Positions 53,437 to 62,341 of a stretch of DNA of 64,000 nucleotides are shown piece by piece. The notes under the pieces were generated by a model. It had not been told where the DNA came from. It searched no databases and was given only the letters and a program-made list of their open reading frames with translations. Within the stretch, counting starts at the first letter, position 1. Every line of letters begins with the position of its first letter. The stretch spans positions 2,048,239 to 2,112,238 of the forward strand of contig NZ_CP022463.1 of the NCBI RefSeq assembly GCF_002224485.1, written 5' to 3'. The stretch comes from Sinomonas sp. R1AF57 (GTDB lineage: Bacteria; Actinomycetota; Actinomycetes; Actinomycetales; Micrococcaceae). The position numbers and the translations under genes are program-made.

Positions 53437-54453
53437 TCACCGCGCGAGGCGGACACGCAGCCAGAGCGGGGACGTCAGGTAGGCGATGACGACGGCGGCG
53501 GCGACCACCTGGGCGACGAGGCTGCCCGCCGGCGGGGCGGTCACGGCGTAGAAGCCCGCGAGCCCGGTCGCGACCGACGCGGCGGTGACGAGCAGCGCGA
53601 CCTGGACGTGGCTGAGCCCGTTGTCGGTGAGCCGCTGGTAGACGTGCTCTCGGTGGGAGGCGTACCACCGCTTCCCTGCAGTGGCGCGGCGCAGCAAGGT
53701 CGTGAAGGTGTCCGCGAGGTAGATGAGCACCGGAGAGAAGACGTACTCGAGGCGCACTTCGGCGAGGAAGGCCGCGACCCCTGTCAGGGCGATTCCTGCG
53801 CCGAGGAGGTAGCTGCCGACATCGCCCATGAACATGGCGCCCCGCAGGATGTTCCACGGGAGGAAGCCGGCGAACGAGGCGGCAATCAGCACCCCGGCGG
53901 CGACGAGCCAGGCGTGCCCCGTCACGACGCCGGCCGCGGCGTAGAGCAGGCCGACCGCGACCCCGTGGAGGCCCGAGATGCCGTTGACCCCGTCCATGAA
54001 GTTCGCCACGTTGATGTAGGCCGCTACAGCGAGCGCGCCGAACGGAAGCCACCACAGGCCCTTGCCGGTCACGAGCAGGATGGCGAGCGTGCCGCCGAGG
54101 CCGACGGCGAGCTGGAGCGCGGCGCGGCTGCCGATGGAGAGTCCGCGCAGGTCCTCGGTCCATCCGACGACGGCGGCCGCGGTGGCCCCGGCGACGATGC
54201 ACAGCGCGAGGCCGACGCCGTCGGACGCCGCACCGGTGGCCAGGGCCGACGCCCAGCCTGCGAGGAAGCCGGCGCCGATCGTGAGGCCGAGTCCCCGGAC
54301 GGTCGGCCGGGTGTGGGACGAGCGCTCCCCGGGCAGGTCGATGACGCCGAGCCGGAAAAGGACCGGGCGGGCGAGCACGGGAAGCGCGGCACTCACGGCG
54401 AGGGCCACCAGTGCGGACACCAGGGCCGGCACGAGCGCAGCCGGCACGCTCAT
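53437..54453 (-). CDS. wecA: Undecaprenyl-phosphate GlcNAc-1-phosphate transferase (WecA/MraY family)
   Basis: A 338-residue polytopic enzyme that starts lipid-linked glycan synthesis by moving a sugar-1-phosphate onto a polyprenyl phosphate. R-S-S-H-T-R-P-T-V-R-G near 45, A-Y-I-N-V-A-N-F-M-D-G-V-N-G near 150 (catalytic Asp), M-F-M-G-D-V-G-S near 213, and S-H-R-E-H-V-Y-Q-R-L near 290 (the HxxH-type loop) match the WecA/TagO/Rv1302 group. Its ATG overlaps the stop of the CapD-like gene (ATGA). Confidence 0.9.
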   Translation of the reverse strand: MSVPAALVPALVSALVALAVSAALPVLARPVLFRLGVIDLPGERSSHTRPTVRGLGLTIGAGFLAGWASALATGAASDGVGLALCIVAGATAAAVVGWTEDLRGLSIGSRAALQLAVGLGGTLAILLVTGKGLWWLPFGALAVAAYINVANFMDGVNGISGLHGVAVGLLYAAAGVVTGHAWLVAAGVLIAASFAGFLPWNILRGAMFMGDVGSYLLGAGIALTGVAAFLAEVRLEYVFSPVLIYLADTFTTLLRRATAGKRWYASHREHVYQRLTDNGLSHVQVALLVTAASVATGLAGFYAVTAPPAGSLVAQVVAAAVVIAYLTSPLWLRVRLAR

Positions 54454-56381
54454 GGGGTGCCTGCCCGGCGGGTAGGCTCCGTCCCGGTGATCCGGGCGGC
54501 CCCGCTGATCCGCTCAGGGCTCGTGATCCGTTCCGGACCCGCCACCGGCTCGTGCGAGAGTTCGGTCTCCTCCTGGACCTGCGCCTCGAGCATGGCCTCC
54601 TCGCTCCGCTCGCACGTGGCGAGCCAGCGGTCGTAGTCGAGCTGGTCAGGGGCGATGCCGGCCGAGGCGGCGTGGGAGATCTTCGGGTGCAGGGGCCGCG
54701 CGTCGACGACGTCCGGATCGACGAGGTCCTCGTGCAGCTTCTCGGCGGGGCGCAGGCCCGTGTAGACGATCTCGATGTCCTTGCCGGACATGGCGATCAT
54801 GCGCTGGGCGACGTCGAGGATCCGCACAGGCTCGCCCATGTCCAGGATGAGGACTTCTCCCCCGCTGCCGATCGCCCCGGCCTGGATGACGAGCTGGCAC
54901 GCCTCCGGGATCGTCATGAAGAAGCGGGTGACCTCGGGGTGCGTCACGGTGACGGGACCGCCGTTGCGGATCTGCTCGGAGAACAGCGGCAGCATCGATC
55001 CGCGGCTGCCCATCACGTTGCCGAAGCGCACCGAGACGTACCGGCGGCCCGTGCGTCCGGCCATCCACGCGGTGAGCCGCTCGGCAACGCGCTTGGAGTG
55101 GCCGAGGACGGTCGTGGGCGCGGCGGCCTTGTCGGTGGAGATGTTCACGAATGCCTCGACGCCCACAGCCTCCGCCGCGCGCAGGACGTTGAGGGTGCCC
55201 AGCACGTTCGTCTTCCAGGCCTCGGCCGGGTACTGCTGCAGGAGGGGGGCGTGCTTGAGCGCCGCGGCGTGGAACACGACCTCCGGCCGGCGTTCGCGGA
55301 AGACCTCAGCCAGGGACCCGGCGTCCCGGATGCTCGCGAGCACGGTGTCCCGGCCGTCAAGCAGCCCGCGCCCGGTCATCGAGATCTGGGTGGCCTGGAG
55401 GGCGGTCTCATCGTGGTCCACCATGATCAGCTCGGCGGGGGCGAACGGGTGGATCTGGCGGCACAGCTCGGAGCCGATCGAACCTCCCGCGCCGGTCACG
55501 AGGACGCGCTTGCCGGTGATGTACCCGGCGATCTCCTCCACCTTGATGTCCACGGGGCGGCGGCCGATGAGGTCCTCGACGTCCACTTCGCGGAAGTCGG
55601 TAACGCTGTGGTCCCCGCCGCCGAGCATGTCCTTCAGCGGGGGCAGGACGAGGACCTTCACGCCGAGCCCGGCGACTCGGTCTGAGACTCCGCGGATGAA
55701 CGCCGAGTCCGCGGCGGCGAAGGCGAGGATGAGCACCGTCGCCCGCGTGCGCCTGATGAGCTCGGGGAGGTCCTCTCCGGTGCCGATGACCTGGACCGAG
55801 GAGACGCGGAGGTGCTTCTTGGCGGGATCGTCGTCGACGAAGCCGGCGGGGAAGTACGGCGACGCCGGGTCCTGCATCATCCGCGTGACGAGGTTGGTCC
55901 CGAGGAAGCCGGCGCCGTAGATGAGCGCCTGCTGCGCATTCGCGCCGGGCTTCTGCTTGCTCTCGACGAACATGCGCTTGACGTAGCGGGTCGCCGCCAT
56001 GAAGAGGGCAGCGAAGGGGAACGCGATGACGCCCGTGCTCCTCGGGATCTGGAGCGTGAAGCCGAGGAACGTGCTGAGCAGCACGAGGATCGTCGCGACG
56101 ATGATGGTCACCGCGATGAGGAGCCTGGCCTCCTCGAAGGAGCCGAAGCTGTGGCGGCCCTGGTAGAGGGCCATGCTGAATCCCACGAGGGCCTGGCTGC
56201 CGATCGCCAGGAGGCTGAAGACCACGACCCCATTGGGGGCGAGGGTCTGCTCGGTCAGCTCGTAGCGCAGCACGACCGCCATGAGGATGGCCAGCGTCCA
56301 TGCTCCGGCGTCGAGGGCGAACTGGATCCAGCGCCACAGCACCGGTCTGGGGGCCTCCGGCGGGATTGCGGACAAGCTCAT
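54450..56381 (-). CDS. CapD-like nucleoside-diphosphate-sugar 4,6-dehydratase/epimerase
   Basis: A 643-residue protein. It has four N-terminal membrane helices, a CoA-binding-like Rossmann region (I-Y-G-A-G-F-L-G near 165) and a C-terminal extended-SDR catalytic domain from about 295 (V-T-G-A-G-G-S-I-G-S-E-L near 308, the variant active-site region S-T-D-K-A-A-A-P-T, then G-H-S-K). This is the PglF/CapD layout that makes UDP-4-keto-6-deoxy sugars for surface polysaccharides. A disordered tail of about 40 residues closes it. Coupled to wecA. Confidence 0.88.
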   Translation of the reverse strand: MSLSAIPPEAPRPVLWRWIQFALDAGAWTLAILMAVVLRYELTEQTLAPNGVVVFSLLAIGSQALVGFSMALYQGRHSFGSFEEARLLIAVTIIVATILVLLSTFLGFTLQIPRSTGVIAFPFAALFMAATRYVKRMFVESKQKPGANAQQALIYGAGFLGTNLVTRMMQDPASPYFPAGFVDDDPAKKHLRVSSVQVIGTGEDLPELIRRTRATVLILAFAAADSAFIRGVSDRVAGLGVKVLVLPPLKDMLGGGDHSVTDFREVDVEDLIGRRPVDIKVEEIAGYITGKRVLVTGAGGSIGSELCRQIHPFAPAELIMVDHDETALQATQISMTGRGLLDGRDTVLASIRDAGSLAEVFRERRPEVVFHAAALKHAPLLQQYPAEAWKTNVLGTLNVLRAAEAVGVEAFVNISTDKAAAPTTVLGHSKRVAERLTAWMAGRTGRRYVSVRFGNVMGSRGSMLPLFSEQIRNGGPVTVTHPEVTRFFMTIPEACQLVIQAGAIGSGGEVLILDMGEPVRILDVAQRMIAMSGKDIEIVYTGLRPAEKLHEDLVDPDVVDARPLHPKISHAASAGIAPDQLDYDRWLATCERSEEAMLEAQVQEETELSHEPVAGPERITSPERISGAARITGTEPTRRAGTP

Positions 56382-56502
56382 CGGTATTTCAGTGACTCTC
56401 TTCTGGGGAGGGGGTGGCGGGAATCCGTCCCCCATGCGTGTCCAAGATACTCCGGTCGGCAGGGTGGACCGTGCGCGTGACGGCGTCTCGGCGGACCCGA
56501 TG

Positions 56503-58302
56503 TCACCGCCTGGGCGCGACCATGCTCCGGTAGCGGCCAGCCCGCACCTGGGTGGGCAGCAGGCGGTAGGCCGCGCGCAGGGCGATGTTGCGGAACCACT
56601 GGCCGCCCGTGATGAAGCCGGCGGCGTGCAGCTGGCCCTGGACCACGAAGTCGCGCGCGAACGCGCCGAGGCCCCCGCGCCGCTCGTAGGCGCCGCCGGA
56701 GACCCGGTACCGCACGAGCGGCTCGGCAAGGTTCCGCACCGTGGCCCCCGCGGCCATCATGCGCGCCCACAGCCAGTAGTCCTCGGCCGCCGGCACGACC
56801 TGGTACCCGCCGACGGCCTCGGCCGCCGCGCGGCGGAAGACGGCGGTCGGGTGGCAGATCGGGTTCCGGAACGGCGCGGCGGAGCGGATCTCGGGCGACG
56901 AGGTCGGGACCGAGCGGGTGGCGAGGACGACCGCCTCGTCGTCGCCGATCTCCTCCATCGCGCTGCCCACGAGGTCCACGCCGCCCTCGATGACGGGCAC
57001 CTGGGCGGCGAAGCGGTGCGGGACGGAGACGTCGTCGGCATCGGCCCGGGCCACGATCCCGTGGCGGCACTCGGTGAGGCCCCGCCCGAGCGCGGCCGTG
57101 ATCCCGACGTTCTCGGGGAGGGCCACGACGCGCACGGAGGTGGCCGGGCCGGCGATCGCGGCGGCCTCGTCGATGGCGGCCTGCAGCTCGGGGCGCACGG
57201 GACCGTCCCTGACGATCACCGCTTCGGCGGGCGGGCGCTCCTGCTCGGCGGTGCTGGAGGCGAGGGCGCGCCGGAAGCGCTCGGGGGTGTCGCCGTCGTA
57301 CACGGGCATGAGGAGGCTGAAGGGCTCCCCCGTCGCGAACTCCTCCGCCGGCGGCAGGTCAGGCACCGGGCGCAGCGGGTAGACGCCCGCGAGGACATCG
57401 GCGTTGGGGCGGGGGGCCCGCACGGCGTCGCGGGCGCCCCGGACCAGGCAGCCGGCGAGCGTGCGGCGGTCGGTGGACTTCGCGAATGTGCGCGCCCAGA
57501 TCCTCGCTGTCGCGAACGTGAAGGCGAGTCGCTCCCACAGCGCGAGGGACCGGCCCCGCCCGTACAGCCAGAACCGGTTGCGGACCTCGTAGTAGAAGCG
57601 CGGGCCCGGGTCGACGTCGGTCGTGCCGAACTTCTTGGTGTGGTGGGTCACGACGGAGGCGGTGACCTGGACCGCGTCGTGGAACCGGGCGAGCCGGGTC
57701 GTGTACTCGAAGTCGTCGCCCCACAGGAAGTAGTCGGCAATCGGCAGGCCGAGCGCGCGGATGGCGTCACCCGAGAGGAAGCAGGAGACGAACGACGCGC
57801 TGCGGATGGCCTTGCCGCCGACCGCCGCGGCGCGGCGCCGCTGGGCCGGGGTCGCCGCGAACCACTCGTCCATGGTGTTCATCGGGTGCTCCCGCCCGTC
57901 GGTCCACTCGACGCGGCTGGCCATGACGGTCGGCCGGTGCTCGGGCGCGCGTGCATAGGTCTCCCACGCGTCGACCGCCGCCGCGAGCGTCTCTGCGTGC
58001 GGCTCCGTGTCGTCGTCCATGACCCAGACCAGGTCCGCGGCGTGGTCGAGCACGGCCCGCTCGATCCCGACCGTGAACCCCCCGGCGCCGCCGACGTTGG
58101 ACTCCAGGCAGACGAGGTCGATGGCCAGCGGTGTCTGGAGGCTGCGCACGAAGTCTGCCGAGCCGTCGGAGGAGGCGTTGTCGACGACGACGACTGCGTC
58201 GGGGCGCCGGATGCCTCCGGCGATCCCCGCGAGGGTCTTCGCGAGCAGTTCGCGGCGGTTGAAGCTGACGACGACGGCGACGACGCGGGGCGTTGAGCTC
58301 AT
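56503..58302 (-). CDS. Two-domain family 2 glycosyltransferase
   Basis: A 599-residue cytoplasmic protein with two GT-A domains. Domain 1 (about 1-280) starts V-V-A-V-V-V-S-F-N-R-R-E and has V-V-V-D-N-A-S-S-D-G-S and W-V-M-D-D-D-T-E-P, like galactofuranosyl- or rhamnosyltransferases of the GlfT type. Domain 2 (about 325-560) starts F-S-L-L-M-P-V-Y-D-G-D and has V-I-V-R-D-G and A-R-A-D-A-D-D-V. Both carry metal-binding Asp motifs, so it may add two residues. Start chosen at ATG 58302 (M-S-S-T-P-R). Probably heads the polysaccharide operon with the CapD-like gene. Confidence 0.85.
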   Translation of the reverse strand: MSSTPRVVAVVVSFNRRELLAKTLAGIAGGIRRPDAVVVVDNASSDGSADFVRSLQTPLAIDLVCLESNVGGAGGFTVGIERAVLDHAADLVWVMDDDTEPHAETLAAAVDAWETYARAPEHRPTVMASRVEWTDGREHPMNTMDEWFAATPAQRRRAAAVGGKAIRSASFVSCFLSGDAIRALGLPIADYFLWGDDFEYTTRLARFHDAVQVTASVVTHHTKKFGTTDVDPGPRFYYEVRNRFWLYGRGRSLALWERLAFTFATARIWARTFAKSTDRRTLAGCLVRGARDAVRAPRPNADVLAGVYPLRPVPDLPPAEEFATGEPFSLLMPVYDGDTPERFRRALASSTAEQERPPAEAVIVRDGPVRPELQAAIDEAAAIAGPATSVRVVALPENVGITAALGRGLTECRHGIVARADADDVSVPHRFAAQVPVIEGGVDLVGSAMEEIGDDEAVVLATRSVPTSSPEIRSAAPFRNPICHPTAVFRRAAAEAVGGYQVVPAAEDYWLWARMMAAGATVRNLAEPLVRYRVSGGAYERRGGLGAFARDFVVQGQLHAAGFITGGQWFRNIALRAAYRLLPTQVRAGRYRSMVAPRR

Positions 58303-58379
58303 GCTGTGGGGGGACCTTCTCACGGCGGGGCGGGCACGTTCACGATACCTGCTTGACGGGGGCTCGCCCCGCGCGCCCC

Positions 58380-58385
58380 TACGAT
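58380..58385 (+). promoter_or_regulatory. -10 box for leaderless epimerase transcript
   Basis: TACGAT lies 6 nt before ATG 58392, with no Shine-Dalgarno. Confidence 0.55.
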
Positions 58386-58391
58386 GGACCT

Positions 58392-59393
58392 ATGGCTCAC
58401 CACGGCACGCCCTCGGGGCGGGATACTGTCGCGCGCGAAATCCAGCGTCCGCACTGGTGGGTCTTCGGCTCGAACGGCTTCGTCGGCGGCGGCATCGTCG
58501 CAGAGCTCCGCGGCCGCGGCATCGAACCTGTCCGGGCGCGGGCATTGCGGCTCACGACCGCGGCGCGGGACACGGCCCGAGTCGTGGGCGACGCCGAGGC
58601 CTCGGCCAGCCTGCCGGACCTCGCCGCGCGCATCCCTGCCGGTGCGGTCGTCGTGAACGCCGCGGGCCTCGCCGCCCCTGATTCCTCCGACGACGACGCG
58701 CTCTACGGGGCGAATGCCCTGTGGCCGTCGGTCCTCGCGCTCGCGTGCGCCGAGGCCGGGGCCGCGCGGCTCGTGCACCTTTCGAGCGCCGCCGTGCAGG
58801 GATACCGTCCCGTCCTCGACGAATCGTGGGACGTGAGCCCCTTCTCGCCGTACTCGCGCTCGAAGGCGCTGGGCGAGGCCGCGCTCCGGGCCCTGCAGCC
58901 CCGGCTCCCCGAGGGGATGCTGAGCATCGTGCGCGCCACGAGCGTCCAGGGGGCCGGCCGGCGCACGACGGCGTCGTTCGCCCGCGTCGCCTCCTCGCCG
59001 CTCGCTTCGGTCGCCGGGGCCGGGGACGCGCCGTCGCCCGTGAGCTCGCTGCCGGCCCTGTCCCAGTTCGTCGTGGACGTGGGGCTCCGCCGCCCGGAGC
59101 AGACGGTGCTCCTGCAGCCGTGGGAGGGCCTGTCCGTGCGCGGGGCGCTCGCCGCGGCCGGCGGCCGCGAGCCTGCCCGGGTGCCGGCGTGGCTGTGCCG
59201 CGCCGCGGTCCGCACCGGGTTCGCCGTGTCGAAGGTCGCCGGAGAGTCCCTCCACGGCCCCGTGCGCAGGGCCGAGGTCATGTGGTTCGGCCAGGCGCAG
59301 GAATCCGGCTGGGCCGAGGCCAACGGCGTGCTGCCGACGCCCCGGGCCGAGCAGGTCCTGCGGCAGGCCGCCCCCGGCTCCGGGGAACGCTAG
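58392..59393 (+). CDS. NAD-dependent epimerase/dehydratase family protein
   Basis: A 333-residue extended short-chain dehydrogenase. Nucleotide-binding F-G-S-N-G-F-V-G-G-G near 23, V-N-A-A-G-L near 87, L-V-H-L-S-S-A-A-V near 125 and the catalytic Y-S-R-S-K near 148. Product unknown, possibly a dTDP- or UDP-sugar given the neighbouring glycosyltransferase. It is the only plus-strand gene in the last 18 kb. Its stop TAG shares CTAG with the stop of sua5. Confidence 0.82.
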   Translation: MAHHGTPSGRDTVAREIQRPHWWVFGSNGFVGGGIVAELRGRGIEPVRARALRLTTAARDTARVVGDAEASASLPDLAARIPAGAVVVNAAGLAAPDSSDDDALYGANALWPSVLALACAEAGAARLVHLSSAAVQGYRPVLDESWDVSPFSPYSRSKALGEAALRALQPRLPEGMLSIVRATSVQGAGRRTTASFARVASSPLASVAGAGDAPSPVSSLPALSQFVVDVGLRRPEQTVLLQPWEGLSVRGALAAAGGREPARVPAWLCRAAVRTGFAVSKVAGESLHGPVRRAEVMWFGQAQESGWAEANGVLPTPRAEQVLRQAAPGSGER

Positions 59394-60157
59394 CCGGCGG
59401 CTTCCGCGGGCCCCGCCGTCGGGGCCTGTCGCTCGCGGGGCTCCTCGGCAACCGGCTCCGGCTCCTCGCCCAGGCCCAGGACGTCCGGGGCCACCTCGCG
59501 CAGGGCCGCGAGCGGGAGCGCTCCCTGGCGCACGACCCTCAGCCGCTCCCCCGTGCAGTCCACGATCGTGGAGGGGACGCCGCCCTGTCCTGCCGCGTCC
59601 GTGCCTCCGGCATCCGACCCGACCACCGGCCTGGAGCCGTCCTCGAGGTACACCTCGACACTCTCGGCGAGCTGCTCGCGGGCCTCGGCCGCGGTCTGGG
59701 CCGCGGCGTGCCCGGTGCGGTTCGCGCTCGAGACGGCGAGCGGGCCGGTGATGGTCAGGAGGGCCTGGGCCAGCTCGTCGTCCGGGATGCGGAGGGCGAC
59801 CGTCCCCTTCGTCTCGCCGAGGTCCCACGTGAGGGACGGCTGCGCGTGGAGGATGAGCGTGAGCGGCCCGGGCCAGAACTTCTCCGCGAGGGCGCGTGCG
59901 GGCGCGGGAACCTCGGTCGCGAGGCCGTCCATCGTCTGCAGCCGCGGGATGAGCACGGGCGGCGGCATCGAACGGCCGCGGCCCTTCGCAGCGAGGAGCG
60001 TCGCGACCGCCTGGGCCGAGAACGCGTCCGCCGCGATGCCGTAGACCGTGTCGGTGGGCATCACGACGCACTGCTTCGCTGCGATCGCGCGCTGGGCGTG
60101 GGCAAGCCCTTCGGCGCGCTGTTCAGGGTCGGTGCAGTTGTAGCTCGTCGTCGTCAC
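59390..60157 (-). CDS. sua5: L-threonylcarbamoyladenylate synthase (YrdC/Sua5)
   Basis: A 255-residue enzyme making threonylcarbamoyl-AMP for the t6A37 modification of ANN-decoding tRNAs. C-V-V-M-P-T-D-T-V-Y-G-I, K-G-R-G-R-S-M-P-P-P-V-L-I and S-S-A-N-R-T-G-H-A-A are the conserved nucleotide-binding parts, and a short Glu/Pro/Ala-rich tail replaces the Sua5 C-terminal domain. GTG 60157 is preferred over ATG 60166 because AAGAAT lies 7 nt upstream; either is possible. Follows prmC. Confidence 0.9.
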   Translation of the reverse strand: MTTTSYNCTDPEQRAEGLAHAQRAIAAKQCVVMPTDTVYGIAADAFSAQAVATLLAAKGRGRSMPPPVLIPRLQTMDGLATEVPAPARALAEKFWPGPLTLILHAQPSLTWDLGETKGTVALRIPDDELAQALLTITGPLAVSSANRTGHAAAQTAAEAREQLAESVEVYLEDGSRPVVGSDAGGTDAAGQGGVPSTIVDCTGERLRVVRQGALPLAALREVAPDVLGLGEEPEPVAEEPRERQAPTAGPAEAAG

Positions 60158-60184
60158 GGCGAACATTCTTCCACGCGCCCGGCC

Positions 60185-61156
60185 TCATCCAGCACGGGCG
60201 GCGCTCGTGGACCGCGGGAGGCCGTTGAGGTCCGTGTGCGAGCGCACGTCGATCCACGCCGGGTCCGCTCCGAGGACCGCGGCGAGCCGCTCGGCCTGGA
60301 CCTCCGCGTGCTCCATGACGAAGAAGCCGCCGGGCTTCAGGAGCCTCGCCGCGGTCGCGGCCGCGGCGAGCGGAAGCTCGAGGCCGCCCTCGGCCCCGCC
60401 ATAGAGCGCCATCTCCGGGTCGTGCTCGGCAGCCTCCGGCTCGCGCGGCACCATGCCCGGCGGGATGTAGGGCGGGTTGGACACCACCACGTCGGCCGTC
60501 CCGTCCAGGTCCGGGAACGCCGTGCGCAGGTCCCCCAGTGCCAGCCGCACGCGGCCGCCGGTCGCCTCCGGGGCGAGGTTTCGGGCCGCCCAGGCGTGGG
60601 CGAGCTCTGAGAGCTCGACCGCGTGAACGACGGCAGTGGGCACCTCGTGCGCGATCGACGCGGCGATCGCCCCCGAGCCGGTTCCGAGGTCGACGACGAC
60701 CGGTCCCCGCCGCGCCCGAGGCGGGGCGGCGGCGTCGGGTGGGGCAGCGGGGTCGTGCGCTGGGAAATGCTCCGCGATCCAGTCGAGCGCGAGCTGCACC
60801 ACGCCCTCGGTCTCCGGGCGCGGGACGAAGACTCCGGGGCCGACCGCGAGCGTGAGGTGGCGGAAGTGCGCGACGCCGGTGAGGTGCTGCAGCGGGACCC
60901 GGCGGGCACGCTCGGCGACGAGTTCCCAGAAGGCGTCCCAGAAGCCCACCGGGAGCGGCGTGCCCGTGATCGCGAGGGCGCGCAGGCGCCCGAGTCCACC
61001 GCCGGCGAGCTCGCCTGCCAGCAGGTGCGCGGCAAGCTGCTCGGCGTCCGCGCGCGGGCTCGGGACGCCCGCCTCCGCCAGGAGCGCCGCGGCGCGCCGC
61101 AGCGCGGCCCCGAGGTCCCGGGGCTCCTCCACGCCGCTCCCGGCGCCGGCGGTCAT
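60185..61156 (-). CDS. prmC: Release-factor glutamine N5-methyltransferase
   Basis: A 323-residue SAM-dependent enzyme methylating the GGQ Gln of RF1/RF2. Helical N-terminal domain, SAM motif [10 protein letters not shown] near 170, and the catalytic V-V-S-N-P-P-Y-I-P near 222. Its start overlaps the prfA stop by 4 nt, linking enzyme and substrate genes. The inserted Pro/Ala-rich loop before the SAM motif (about residues 135-160) is longer than in E. coli. Confidence 0.94.
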   Translation of the reverse strand: MTAGAGSGVEEPRDLGAALRRAAALLAEAGVPSPRADAEQLAAHLLAGELAGGGLGRLRALAITGTPLPVGFWDAFWELVAERARRVPLQHLTGVAHFRHLTLAVGPGVFVPRPETEGVVQLALDWIAEHFPAHDPAAPPDAAAPPRARRGPVVVDLGTGSGAIAASIAHEVPTAVVHAVELSELAHAWAARNLAPEATGGRVRLALGDLRTAFPDLDGTADVVVSNPPYIPPGMVPREPEAAEHDPEMALYGGAEGGLELPLAAAATAARLLKPGGFFVMEHAEVQAERLAAVLGADPAWIDVRSHTDLNGLPRSTSAARAG

Positions 61157-62226
61157 TCGCCGATCGCGTCGAGCCGCGCCTGCTCGTCCATGTCGATGCA
61201 GGACTGGATCACGGGTCCCAGGTCGCCGTTCATGACGGCGTCGAGGTTGTATGCCTTGTACCCCGTGCGGTGGTCCGCGATGCGGTTCTCCGGGAAGTTG
61301 TAGGTGCGGATGCGCTCCGACCGGTCCATGGTGCGGACCTGGGACTTGCGGGCCTCCGCGTTCTCGGCGTCGATCTGCTCCTGCTGGTGGGCCAGGAGGC
61401 GCGAGCGGAGCACACGCATCGCGGCCTCGCGGTTCTGCAGCTGCGACTTCTCATTCTGCATCGCCACCACGATCCCGGTGGGCAGGTGGGTGATGCGCAC
61501 GGCCGAGTCGGTCGTATTGACGCTCTGGCCGCCGGGGCCGGAGGACCGGTAGACGTCGATCTTCAGGTCGTTCTGGCTGATCTCGATCTCCTCCGGCTCG
61601 TCGACCTCGGGGAAGACGAGGACGCCCGCGGCGGAGGTGTGGATGCGGCCCTGCGACTCGGTCACGGGCACCCGCTGGACGCGGTGCACGCCGCCCTCGA
61701 ACTTGAGGTGCGCGAAGACGCCCTCGGCGGGGTCGTTGGAGGAGCCCTTGATGGCGATCTGGATGTCCTTGTAGCCGCCGAGGTCCGACTCGGTCGAGGA
61801 GAGCACCTCGGTCTTCCAGCCCTTGGACTCCGCATAACGCGTGTACATGCGGGTCAGGTCCGCTGCGAAGAGCGCCGCCTCGTCGCCCCCCTCACCGCCC
61901 TTGACCTCGAGGATCACGTTGCGGGCGTCGTTGGGGTCGCGCGGGATGAGCAGGCGCCGCAGCCTCTCCTGGGCGGCCGGCAGCTGCTCCTCGATGGAGG
62001 CGACCTCGCTCGCGAAGTCCGGGTCCTCCGCCGCCATCTCGCGGGCGGCCTCGAGGTCGTCGTCGAGCTGCTTCCAGCGGTGGTAGGCCTCGACGATGCC
62101 GTTGAGCTGCGCCGAGCGCCGGCCGAGCTTCCTGGCGCGTGCCTGGTCCTGGTAGACCGCGGGGTCGCTCAGCTCCTTCTGCAGGTCTGCGTGCTCGTCC
62201 AGCAGTCCTTGCACGGACTCGAACAT
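61153..62226 (-). CDS. prfA: Peptide chain release factor 1
   Basis: A 357-residue RF1 recognising UAA/UAG. The peptidyl-hydrolysis G-G-Q motif ([10 protein letters not shown]) is near 231. The stop-codon-reading P-V-T anticodon tripeptide lies in V-Q-R-V-P-V-T-E-S, which distinguishes RF1 from RF2 (SPF). ATG 62226 has AAAGG upstream. Part of rho-prfA-prmC-sua5. Confidence 0.97.
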   Translation of the reverse strand: MFESVQGLLDEHADLQKELSDPAVYQDQARARKLGRRSAQLNGIVEAYHRWKQLDDDLEAAREMAAEDPDFASEVASIEEQLPAAQERLRRLLIPRDPNDARNVILEVKGGEGGDEAALFAADLTRMYTRYAESKGWKTEVLSSTESDLGGYKDIQIAIKGSSNDPAEGVFAHLKFEGGVHRVQRVPVTESQGRIHTSAAGVLVFPEVDEPEEIEISQNDLKIDVYRSSGPGGQSVNTTDSAVRITHLPTGIVVAMQNEKSQLQNREAAMRVLRSRLLAHQQEQIDAENAEARKSQVRTMDRSERIRTYNFPENRIADHRTGYKAYNLDAVMNGDLGPVIQSCIDMDEQARLDAIGE

Positions 62227-62294
62227 GTCGGGGGCCTTTCTGGGTCAGTCAGCTGCCTGATTCTCGCACCCGGGCGCATCCCGGTGCCACGACG

Positions 62295-62332
62295 ACGGCG
62301 GCCGGCACCGGGGGTACCGGGCCGGCCGCCGT
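62295..62332 (-). terminator. Hairpin after rho
   Basis: ACGGCGGCCGGC (62295-62306) pairs perfectly with GCCGGCCGCCGT (62321-62332) 10 bp past the rho stop. No U-tract. The 115-bp gap to prfA holds nothing else. Confidence 0.6.
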
Positions 62333-62341
62333 TCGGGTCAG

